This document shows, one piece after another, positions 1-7,522 of a DNA stretch of 20,394 nucleotides. Each line of letters starts with the position of its first letter. Position 1 is the stretch's first letter. The notes under the pieces are model-generated. The model was not told the origin of the DNA. It ran no database searches and saw only the letters and a list, made by a program, of their open reading frames with translations. The position numbers and the translations under genes are program-made. The DNA comes from Clostridiaceae bacterium (lineage in GTDB: Bacteria > Bacillota > Clostridia > DSM-8532), in NCBI GenBank assembly GCA_012727625.1, contig JAAYGP010000057.1, positions 1 through 20,394 on the forward strand. Reading direction: 5' to 3'.

Positions 1-224
1 GGCATATGTCAACCTCAAAAGAGAGCGAAGGCAGGTGGGAGCTTCGTGGGGAGCATAGCTGAAAATCATCCGGTAGCAGTGAACTGAAACCATTCGGGAG
101 TAGGGGAACCGGCCGGGGCCGTTACACCCCGCAAAAGTGACAGGTACATTGTGCCTGTAATTTGGGTGGTACCGCGTAAGTTTAGCCTTTCGTCCCTTAA
201 GGATGGAAGGCTTTAATGTTTTTT
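1..224 (+). promoter_or_regulatory. T-box riboswitch (Ile), 5' end cut off
   Basis: This is a tRNA-sensing leader that lets ileS be transcribed when uncharged tRNA-Ile accumulates. The canonical T-box GGGTGGTACCGCG is at 164-176 and would bind the tRNA acceptor end. Upstream are the AGAGAGC element (19-25), a distal stem-loop GAAG...CTTC around GGTGGGAG, the GAGTAG block (about 98-103) and CCGTTA (119-124), all in the usual T-box order. The likely specifier codon is ATC at 65-67 in the context GAAAATCATCC, which reads isoleucine and agrees with the downstream gene. A second triplet, ATT in the context ACCATTCGG (about 91-93), is less well placed. The base of Stem I and the promoter lie before base 1. 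Competition between the antiterminator (T-box) and the terminator at 184-224 is the expected switch. Confidence 0.93.
184..224 (+). terminator. T-box leader intrinsic terminator
   Basis: AGCCTTTCGTCC and GGATGGAAGGCT form a stem across the short loop CTTAA (184-212). It is followed, after AATG, by six T at 219-224. The hairpin lies directly after the T-box sequence, as expected for the terminator that the antiterminator displaces. Confidence 0.88.
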
Positions 225-461
225 GGAAACAACATATGAAATAAGACGACTATATATTTAGACTATATATTTAATTGCATACTGTGTATACAAATGAAAA
301 ACTGTGGTTGGTTTTAAGACCATTATAGATATTGAAAACGGTAAAGCAAAAGCTTTAAATGAAAAGAGCATTAAGCTAAAAGCGGTTTTAGCACAAAGCT
401 TTAAAATTGTACAATTGATTATAAATTGAGATTACGAGATTATAATACTGGAGGAATTTGC
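225..461 (+). other. Long spacer between T-box terminator and ileS, with repeats
   Basis: This leader is longer than the usual T-box-to-start distance. It holds a perfect tandem direct repeat GACTATATATTTA twice (248-260 and 261-273), a perfect stem-loop GCTAAAA-gcgg-TTTTAGC (375-392), and a 12-bp palindrome AATTGTACAATT (405-416). A reading frame without a stop runs from 298 to 429 (residues such as TIIDIENGKAKALNEKSIK). It has no ATG and no ribosome binding site, so it may be a gene remnant or chance. I see no supported gene here. Confidence 0.45.
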
Positions 462-3248
462 ATGGATTATGGAAAAACTTTAAATCTTCCCAAAACTGAT
501 TTTCCGATGCGCGGAGGGTTATTACAGAAAGAGCCTGAAATTTTAAAAAAGTGGCAGGATGAAGATATATACAACAAGCGGTTAAAAAGAAATGAAGGCA
601 ATGAAAAGTTCATTCTCCATGACGGGCCGCCCTATGCCAATGGGGAAATACATCTGGGCACGGCTCTTAACAAGGTGCTTAAGGATATTATTTTAAGATA
701 CAAGGACATGAAAGGGTATTATACTCCTTATGTTCCCGGCTGGGACACCCACGGTCTGCCCACGGAAAACTGTGCCATTGATGAATTGGGGCTGAATCGT
801 CATGAGACCGGATATGTCAGGTTCAGACAAGCCTGTGAGAAGATTGCGCTAAAATATCTTGACATCCAGAGGAAATCTTTCAGGCGTCTTGGTGTTATTG
901 GTGACTGGGATAACCCGTATATTACCCTGCAGCCTGAATTTGAAGCCAAACAGGTGGAGGTTTTCGGAAAAATGGCACAGAGAGGCTGCATATACAAGGG
1001 TCTTCGTCCGGTATACTGGTGTCCTGTTTGTGAAACAGCGCTGGCTGAAGCAGAAATCGAATATATGGATGATCGCACCCAGTCAATCTATGTTAAATTT
1101 AAAATAACAGATGATAAAGGAAAGCTTAAAGGAATGGTTGACAGCCTTGAAAATGCCTATATCGTAATCTGGACCACTACAACCTGGACACTTCCCGGTA
1201 ATGTGGCCATTTCAGTAAATCCGGAGTTTAAATACTCGGTGCTGCGTTCAGGCAGTGAAATACTGATTATGGCAAAGGAACTCGCGGATGATGTCATGAA
1301 AGTTGCCGGTATTGACGAGTATCAGGTTCTGGGTGAGTTGTCCGGCAGCGAGATGGAATATATGGTATGCCGCCATCCTTTCCTTGACAGGGATTCACTG
1401 GTCATAACCGGTGATCATGTCACCCTTGACGCGGGGACAGGCTGCGTTCATACTGCGCCCGGCCATGGTGTTGATGACTTTGAGGTATGCAAAAAGTATG
1501 ATAATCTCAAAGTGGTTGTACCTGTTGACGGAATAGGGTATTTAACCTCGGATGCGGGGCAATTTGAGGGGTTATTATATAAAGAAGCCAACAAAGCCAT
1601 ATACAGGCAATTAAAAGAAACCAACAATCTTTTGGCCGATGAAATTATTGACCACCAGTACCCGCACTGCTGGCGCTGCAAAGGCCCGATATTATTCAGA
1701 GCCACCGAGCAGTGGTTTATATCGGTGGACAGTTTCAAAAAGGAAGCCTTTCAGGCAATCAGGGAAGTGCAATGGATTCCCGAATGGGGCATGGAACGTA
1801 TTTCAAAAATGGTGGAGGACAGAAGTGATTGGTGCATCTCCCGCCAAAGGATGTGGGGAGTGCCGATTCCAATCTTTTACTGTGAAGAATGCAATGAACC
1901 GCTCATAAACGAGGAAACCATAAAAGCCGTTCAGGAATTGTTTGCAAGGGAAGGCTCCACATCATGGTATGCGAGGGAAGCCTCCGAAATATTGCCTGAC
2001 GGCGTAAAATGCCCCTGCGGTCACAGTAAATTCAGAAAAGAAACGGATATAATGGATGTCTGGTTTGACTCCGGTTCCACCCACGCGGCTGTTCTGGAAA
2101 CACATCCCCAGCTTGCCTGGCCTGCGGATATGTATCTCGAGGGAAGCGACCAGCACCGCGGATGGTTCCAGTCCTCACTGCTTACCGCCGTCGCGGTAAA
2201 AGGAAGAGCTCCGTACAGGCAGGTTTTAACCCATGGCTATGTTGTGGACGGACAGGGAAGAAAGATGTCCAAATCCCTCGGAAACGGAATGGATCCGATG
2301 GATATTGTCAATCAGGTGGGAGCGGATATTTTAAGGCTTTGGGTGGCATCTTCCGATTATAAAACTGATATTCGCATATCTAATGATATAATAAAGCAGC
2401 TTGCAGAGAGCTACAGGAAAATCAGGAATACCGCCAGGTTCATACTGGGCAACATTTCTGATTTTGATCCTGAGACCATGAGTGTCGATTACTCCGATAT
2501 GGAGGAGCTTGACAAGTGGGCCTTAATGAAGCTCAACAGCCTTATCAACAAGGTGGAGGATGCTTTCAGCAGGTATGAATTTCATGGCTTCATCCATAAT
2601 CTTCATAATTTCTGCGTTGTTGATATGAGCAATTTCTATCTTGACGTCATAAAAGACAGGCTGTACGCTTCAAGGGCAGATGATGCAAAGCGCCGATCAG
2701 CGCAAACCGCAATGTATATTATCCTGGATTCCATTGTTCGTATGCTGGCTCCCGTGCTCGCTTTCACCAGTGAGGAAATATGGAAGTACCTGCCTCACAG
2801 AAAGGGTGATAATCCTTTAAGCATCCAGCTTAACAGCTGGCCGAAGGCAAACGGTGAGTATGAAAATCCTGCATTGAAGGAAAAATGGGATCATCTTACA
2901 GATGTGCACGAGATTATACTTAAAGCTCTTGAAAATGCCCGGAATGAGAAAGTAATCGGTTCATCCCTTGAAGCGGAAATATATATCAGGGCATCCGGGG
3001 ATGAATATGAATTCCTGAATCAGAACAAGGATGTTCTTTCCATGATATGCATTACATCCGGAGCGGAGGTTGTATTGGAGCCTACAGCCAAAACTATACA
3101 GGTTGAAGTAAAACGTGCATCCGGCAAAAAATGTGAAAGATGTTGGATGTACAGCGAAACAGTTGGCGAAAACCATGAACATCCCACAATTTGCAGCCGA
3201 TGTGCCGATGTAATAGGAAAAATATGTAAAACGCCACACGATAACTGA
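462..3248 (+). CDS. ileS: Isoleucyl-tRNA synthetase
   Basis: Cytoplasmic class I synthetase that charges tRNA-Ile with isoleucine at the cost of ATP. It is 928 residues from the ATG at 462, which follows TGGAGG (449-454); an upstream in-frame TTG at 426 lacks such a site and lies in the leader. The HIGH-type signature (DGPPYANGEIHLGT, His64) is near residues 54-67 and KMSKS is at 601-605. The CP1 editing domain shows TTTTWTLPGN and GTGCVHTAPGHGVDDFEV. Several Cys pairs lie in the middle, and the C-terminal zinc ribbon has Cys891/Cys894 and Cys911/Cys914. Length and the C-terminal zinc finger fit the bacterial-type enzyme. It is regulated by the T-box leader upstream. Nothing in the sequence suggests damage. 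The peptidase genes follow after a 144-base gap. Confidence 0.98.
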   Translation: MDYGKTLNLPKTDFPMRGGLLQKEPEILKKWQDEDIYNKRLKRNEGNEKFILHDGPPYANGEIHLGTALNKVLKDIILRYKDMKGYYTPYVPGWDTHGLPTENCAIDELGLNRHETGYVRFRQACEKIALKYLDIQRKSFRRLGVIGDWDNPYITLQPEFEAKQVEVFGKMAQRGCIYKGLRPVYWCPVCETALAEAEIEYMDDRTQSIYVKFKITDDKGKLKGMVDSLENAYIVIWTTTTWTLPGNVAISVNPEFKYSVLRSGSEILIMAKELADDVMKVAGIDEYQVLGELSGSEMEYMVCRHPFLDRDSLVITGDHVTLDAGTGCVHTAPGHGVDDFEVCKKYDNLKVVVPVDGIGYLTSDAGQFEGLLYKEANKAIYRQLKETNNLLADEIIDHQYPHCWRCKGPILFRATEQWFISVDSFKKEAFQAIREVQWIPEWGMERISKMVEDRSDWCISRQRMWGVPIPIFYCEECNEPLINEETIKAVQELFAREGSTSWYAREASEILPDGVKCPCGHSKFRKETDIMDVWFDSGSTHAAVLETHPQLAWPADMYLEGSDQHRGWFQSSLLTAVAVKGRAPYRQVLTHGYVVDGQGRKMSKSLGNGMDPMDIVNQVGADILRLWVASSDYKTDIRISNDIIKQLAESYRKIRNTARFILGNISDFDPETMSVDYSDMEELDKWALMKLNSLINKVEDAFSRYEFHGFIHNLHNFCVVDMSNFYLDVIKDRLYASRADDAKRRSAQTAMYIILDSIVRMLAPVLAFTSEEIWKYLPHRKGDNPLSIQLNSWPKANGEYENPALKEKWDHLTDVHEIILKALENARNEKVIGSSLEAEIYIRASGDEYEFLNQNKDVLSMICITSGAEVVLEPTAKTIQVEVKRASGKKCERCWMYSETVGENHEHPTICSRCADVIGKICKTPHDN

Positions 3249-3392
3249 TTACTCATTTAACTTAACAGACTTACAGGCTATGACAGTAATCCATGACTGT
3301 GAGGTGTTTAATTTTAAGATGTAAACCCTTAAGGAGAGTTAAATTTGAGATGATCCGGGTTTTAACCGAACAGCCTGAAAGGAGCGTATAAT

Positions 3393-4454
3393 ATGGATAC
3401 TGAAAGGCTCATAGGGCATTTATGTGATATTAATGCTTTAGTCGGCAATGAAAAGGAAGCATCGGAAAAAATTCTGGAATTTTTCCGGCCATATTGCGAC
3501 AAAGCCTGGGGTGATCCGTTTTTTAACGTTATAGGATATAAAAAAGGTGAAGCAAAAAATCCGAAAAAGGTTATGATAACAGCCCATTATGATCAGATTG
3601 GCCTGATTGTTGCGGGATATGAAAAAAACGGTTTTTTAAGTGTATCAAACCTGGGAGGTGTTGATACCAAGGTGGAGGGTGCTTCCTGTGTAACCATTCA
3701 CGGCAGGGATGACGTATTTGGCGTAATAGGTGCCAAGCCTCCCCACCTATTGTCAGGGCAGGAAACAAAAAAGAACCTTAAAATTACCGAACTGTTTATT
3801 GATACCGGGCTTTCTGATGATGTCCTGAAGGAAAAGGTCAGCATAGGTGATCCTGTCTCCATTGTATCACCTGTGGTGAAGATGAAAAACGGCTGCCTTT
3901 CAGGGCGAAATATGGATAACCGTTGCGGTGTGGCTGCACTTGTTCTTATTCTTGAACAGCTTCAGAGATTGAAACATGACAATGATATTTATGTAATAGC
4001 CACGGTACAGGAGGAGACAGGCTCATTGGGTGCCATGACAGCCGCATACAATCTGGAGCCTGATGTGGCCCTGGTTATCGACGTAACCCACGGCGATATG
4101 CCTGATGCGGGCAAATCAAAATGTTTTACGCTGGGTAAAGGGATTCCTGTAGGCATAGGTCCCGCATACCATCGCCAGGAAACGAACAGGCTTCTTGAGA
4201 TTGCCGGAAATGAAAGAATTCCAACATCCTTAAGCGTTGAATCAGGCGATCCTGGCACGGAAAGCTGGGCAATCCAGGTTTCTCGTTTGGGTGTGGCGAC
4301 GGTTGAGGTGTCAATTCCTTTAAGGTATATGCATACCGGTGTGGAGCTTGTAAAGGTTGAGGATGTGGAAATGGCTGCCTGCCTGGCAGCAAAGTATTCA
4401 GCCGGTGAAATTGGTGAAATCCGATGCGGATGGAATCAGGAGATGTTATTATAG
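3393..4454 (+). CDS. M42 family metallopeptidase (first of three)
   Basis: Cytoplasmic di-metal aminopeptidase of the M42 family (the group of YsdC, FrvX, SgcX and CelM-annotated proteins), expected to trim short peptides in a large tetrahedral assembly. It has 353 residues; AAAGGAG at 3378-3384 supports the ATG. Metal and catalytic residues by family alignment are His65 and Asp67 (AHYDQIG), Asp175 (GRNMDNRCG), Glu207/Glu208 (VQEETGS), Asp230 (VIDVTHGD) and His314 (RYMHTG). The usual AHMDEIG reads AHYDQIG here, so this copy is more divergent than its two neighbours, but no ligand is missing. The last codons (QEMLL) lie in a 16-bp sequence repeated at the start of the next gene. It is probably co-transcribed with the two following paralogues. 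The older label endoglucanase for this family is misleading. Confidence 0.93.
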   Translation: MDTERLIGHLCDINALVGNEKEASEKILEFFRPYCDKAWGDPFFNVIGYKKGEAKNPKKVMITAHYDQIGLIVAGYEKNGFLSVSNLGGVDTKVEGASCVTIHGRDDVFGVIGAKPPHLLSGQETKKNLKITELFIDTGLSDDVLKEKVSIGDPVSIVSPVVKMKNGCLSGRNMDNRCGVAALVLILEQLQRLKHDNDIYVIATVQEETGSLGAMTAAYNLEPDVALVIDVTHGDMPDAGKSKCFTLGKGIPVGIGPAYHRQETNRLLEIAGNERIPTSLSVESGDPGTESWAIQVSRLGVATVEVSIPLRYMHTGVELVKVEDVEMAACLAAKYSAGEIGEIRCGWNQEMLL

Positions 4455-4517
4455 TTAATGGACTGAAAGTTTGGATTACTGACCTGAAAAATGACATAAA
4501 CCAGGAGATGTTATTAT
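4437..4517 (+). repeat. 16-bp direct repeat joining two M42 genes
   Basis: CAGGAGATGTTATTAT occurs at 4437-4452, encoding the final residues of the first M42 gene, and again at 4502-4517, where it supplies the ribosome binding site and the first two bases of the start codon of the second. The copies are offset by 65 bases. Confidence 0.9.
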
Positions 4518-5556
4518 GGTTCAAAAACTCATGGAACTTACAAATCTTGACGGTGTTTCCGGGGATGAACAGGATGTGCGCAATTACATCCTGGACAATG
4601 TAAAGGAAAAATCCCTTAAATATTGTATTGACAGCATGGGAAACCTCATTGTAAAGTGCAACAGCAGCGGTCAGAACCCGCTGAAGGTTATGCTGGCGGC
4701 TCATATGGATGAGGTCTGGTTTATGATTAAAGATATAACTGAGGACGGAAAGCTTAAATTCATCACGGCGGGAGGAATGGACAGCCGTATTCTGCCCGGT
4801 CAGCATGTCAGGATTGGAGCTGATAAAGTTCCCGGCGTTATAGCGCAAAAATCAATTCATCTTCAGGACAGGGAAGAAAGAGAAAGCGTTGTAAAACTTA
4901 AAAATCTGTATATTGATATTGGCGCAACCGACAGAAAAGATGCGGAAAAGTATGTAAATATAGGCGATTATGCCGCTTTTGCAAGTGAGCCGGTATTATT
5001 CGGCGAGAACCGCCTGAAAGCCAAGGCTCTTGATGATCGTGCCGGTTGTGTGGTACTGCTTGAACTTATGGAAAGGGTTTGGCCGTTTGAACTGTATCTT
5101 TGCTTTACTGTTCAGGAGGAGGTTGGCTTAAGGGGTGCCCGGATTGCTGCAAACAGGGTTGAACCTGATATTGGGATTGTTATCGAGGGTACCACCTGCG
5201 CCGATGTGCCCGGGGTGAAAGAGCACGGGCAGTCCACTGTTCTGGGAAAAGGTCCTGCATTGTCTTTTGCGGACAGGACATCAATCGGGGACAGGGAGCT
5301 TTTGGGGCATTTTGTAAAAACAGCGCAGGAGGAGAAGATACCATATCAATGGAAGCAAACCGCCACCGGAGGGAATGACGCGGGAAGAATCCAGACATCG
5401 GGAACGGGTGTCAAAGTAATAACCGTATCAGTTCCCTGCCGTTATATACACTCACCGGTTTCGGTTCTTAACATAAATGATTTGGAGAATATGAAGAACC
5501 TTGTGGAAAAAGCCCTTGGGAAATTACCGTCTTTAGAGGGAGGTATAAAAAAATGA
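4516..5556 (+). CDS. M42 family metallopeptidase (second of three)
   Basis: Second M42-type di-metal aminopeptidase, 346 residues, presumed cytoplasmic. The start ATG at 4516 follows CAGGAGATGTTATT. Visible ligands are His63 and Asp65 (AAHMDEV), Asp173 or Asp174 (KALDDRAGC), Glu201/Glu202 (VQEEVGLRGA) and His312 (CRYIHSP). At the position where the other two copies have Asp in VIDVT, this one has Glu224 in VIEGTTCADVPG. That conservative change is seen in one M42 subgroup, so I treat it as a subgroup mark and not as damage. The gene ends in an ATGA overlap with the next gene, which suggests translational coupling. Divergence among the three copies argues for distinct peptide preferences and against a recent triplication; the substrates cannot be read from sequence. 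Confidence 0.93.
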   Translation: MVQKLMELTNLDGVSGDEQDVRNYILDNVKEKSLKYCIDSMGNLIVKCNSSGQNPLKVMLAAHMDEVWFMIKDITEDGKLKFITAGGMDSRILPGQHVRIGADKVPGVIAQKSIHLQDREERESVVKLKNLYIDIGATDRKDAEKYVNIGDYAAFASEPVLFGENRLKAKALDDRAGCVVLLELMERVWPFELYLCFTVQEEVGLRGARIAANRVEPDIGIVIEGTTCADVPGVKEHGQSTVLGKGPALSFADRTSIGDRELLGHFVKTAQEEKIPYQWKQTATGGNDAGRIQTSGTGVKVITVSVPCRYIHSPVSVLNINDLENMKNLVEKALGKLPSLEGGIKK

Positions 5557-6539
5557 TAACATTGATTAGCGAATTGACAGGTACGTACGGTCCGTCCGGC
5601 CGTGAGGAAAATATCAGAGAAGTAATTGAAAGAAAAGTGGCAGGAAAAGTTGATGAAATATATACTGATACCCTTGGAAACTTGGTGGCTGTTAAAAAAG
5701 GAAAAGGCAGGAGGATTATGCTGGCAGCCCATATGGACGAAATAGGCTTGATTGCTACATTCATTGACGAAAAAGGCTTTATTCGCTATTCAAATATTGG
5801 TGGTGCAAGTCCTTTCTACTCTTTGGGCCAGAAAGTCCGTTTTAAAAATGGCGTGACCGGCTGTGTGTTTTATGAGCAAAAGCTGGAAGAGTTTAAGGAG
5901 CTTAAGCATGAGCGCATGTATATAGATATTGGAACCAGAAGCAGGGAGGAAACAGAAAAGCTTGTTACACCCGGCGATATCGCGGTTTTTGCAGGGGACG
6001 CCGTGGAGCAGAACGGAAGGTTCATATCCAGAGCATTGGATGACAGGATTGGATGCGCCATATTGATAAAGCTTCTGGAAGACCTTGAAGATACGGAAAA
6101 TGAGATTATTTGTGTCTTCACTGTGCAGGAGGAGGTCGGAAGCAGGGGAGCGGGAACCGCAGCCTACGGGTTAATGCCCGATATAGCGGTTGCAATTGAT
6201 GTAACAAATACAGGTGACACTCCGGAGTGCAAGCCTTTGTCCGTGGATTTGGGTAAAGGCCCTGCCGTTATGGTTAAGGATGCGTACACTATATCTCACC
6301 CGCTGGTGAAAAACGCTTTAATAGAATGCGCTGAGAAAATGAGCATACCATACCAGCTGGAGGTTATAAGCAGAGGTGGCAATGACGCTGGAGCGATTCA
6401 TAAAACCGCGGGCGGGATTCCCTCAGGAGGTGTATCCATCCCATGCAGATATATGCACAGCCCCTGTGAGATGGTTGACAAAAGTGATGTTGAAAATACG
6501 GTTAAATTATTAAAGGCTTTTGTATCCTTTAAGTTTTAA
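5553..6539 (+). CDS. M42 family metallopeptidase (third of three)
   Basis: Third M42-type aminopeptidase, 328 residues, the most canonical copy. Its ATG overlaps the TGA of the preceding gene by four bases, and GGGAGG (about 5537-5542) within the upstream coding end serves as ribosome binding site. Ligands are His60 and Asp62 (AAHMDEIG), Asp163 or Asp164 (RALDDRIGC), Glu193/Glu194 (VQEEVGSRGA), Asp216 (AIDVTNTGD) and His302 (CRYMHSP). The family acts on oligopeptides released by proteases, and homologues form dodecameric shells. With the two upstream copies it could make homo- or hetero-oligomers, which is inference. The methylase gene begins two bases after its stop. Confidence 0.94.
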   Translation: MITLISELTGTYGPSGREENIREVIERKVAGKVDEIYTDTLGNLVAVKKGKGRRIMLAAHMDEIGLIATFIDEKGFIRYSNIGGASPFYSLGQKVRFKNGVTGCVFYEQKLEEFKELKHERMYIDIGTRSREETEKLVTPGDIAVFAGDAVEQNGRFISRALDDRIGCAILIKLLEDLEDTENEIICVFTVQEEVGSRGAGTAAYGLMPDIAVAIDVTNTGDTPECKPLSVDLGKGPAVMVKDAYTISHPLVKNALIECAEKMSIPYQLEVISRGGNDAGAIHKTAGGIPSGGVSIPCRYMHSPCEMVDKSDVENTVKLLKAFVSFKF

Positions 6540-6541
6540 CA

Positions 6542-7522
6542 ATGTGTTACAAAGAAACGGATGCTTTCTGCAAGGATAGCAGAATAACGAAAACAGAAGT
6601 CTGTAACGGGATTAATGTTTCACGGGAAAAGGTGCCGCTGAAGCCTTTTGTTAAATGGGCCGGCGGAAAGGGACAACTCCTTTCCGAGCTCAGAAAGTTT
6701 TATCCTGAAGGCCTGGGAGAAACCATTAAAAAATATGCGGAACCTTTTGTCGGCGGGGGAGCGGTTTTGTTTGATTTGCTGTCCTCGTACGATTTTGAAA
6801 AGGTTTATATCAGCGATGTTAATGCTGAGCTTATAAATACCTATTGTGTTATACGGGATGAAGCAGAAAACCTTATCGAACTGCTATTAAAATATGAAAA
6901 AGAGTATATACCCCTGGATGACTCCCTGCGTAAAAGCTATTATTATGCAAAACGCAGGCGTTTTAACGACCTGAAAGGAAATGGCGCTGGCTCAATTGGT
7001 TCTGAATGCGCGGCTCTTTTTATATTTCTGAACAGAACCTGTTATAACGGGCTTTACCGGGTCAACCGGAAAGGCTTATTTAATGTTCCTGTGGGTTCAT
7101 ATAAAAAGCCAACCATATGCGATCCAGCAAATCTTCTGAACATTTCCTATGCTCTTAAAAATATTGAAATTGTCTGCGGTGATTATAAAAAATCCTTTGA
7201 TTTCATTGACAACACGACTTTTGTATATTTTGATCCTCCATACCGCCCTCTAAGCCCGACTTCCAGCTTCACCTCATATACCGGGGACGGCTTTGACGAT
7301 CTGGCACAGCGCAATCTTGCAGAGTATGTCTCTTTATTAACGAAAGTTGGCGCCAAGGTTATGGTCAGCAATTCGGATCCCAAAAATCAAGATCCGGAGG
7401 ACAATTTTTTCGAAGAGATGTACCGGGGGTTCAGAATAAAACAAATAAAAGCATCCCGCAGTATTAACAGCAACTCCAAAGGCCGCGGGAAAATTAATGA
7501 GCTTCTTATCTGTAATTTTTAA
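6542..7522 (+). CDS. Dam-type DNA adenine N6-methyltransferase
   Basis: Class D12 (alpha) N6-adenine methyltransferase, 326 residues as read from the ATG at 6542. Motif X is PFVKWAGGKGQ (about residues 35-45), the AdoMet-binding motif I is EPFVGGG (67-73), and the catalytic DPPY is at 231-234. The region FLNRTCYNGLYRVN with NRKGLFNVPVG resembles Dam/DpnM enzymes that modify GATC, so GATC is the likely target. No restriction endonuclease gene is adjacent, so it may be an orphan methylase. The ATG at 6542 lacks a clear ribosome binding site, being two bases after the previous stop; a GTG at residue 31, just before the conserved domain, is an alternative. It is the last gene of the run after ileS and its stop overlaps the stop of the convergent glycosyltransferase gene. 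Confidence 0.92.
   Translation: MCYKETDAFCKDSRITKTEVCNGINVSREKVPLKPFVKWAGGKGQLLSELRKFYPEGLGETIKKYAEPFVGGGAVLFDLLSSYDFEKVYISDVNAELINTYCVIRDEAENLIELLLKYEKEYIPLDDSLRKSYYYAKRRRFNDLKGNGAGSIGSECAALFIFLNRTCYNGLYRVNRKGLFNVPVGSYKKPTICDPANLLNISYALKNIEIVCGDYKKSFDFIDNTTFVYFDPPYRPLSPTSSFTSYTGDGFDDLAQRNLAEYVSLLTKVGAKVMVSNSDPKNQDPEDNFFEEMYRGFRIKQIKASRSINSNSKGRGKINELLICNF

Noticed and set aside
298..429. Stop-free frame of about 43 codons upstream of ileS
   Set aside because: No ATG and no ribosome binding site; kept only as a note on the spacer.
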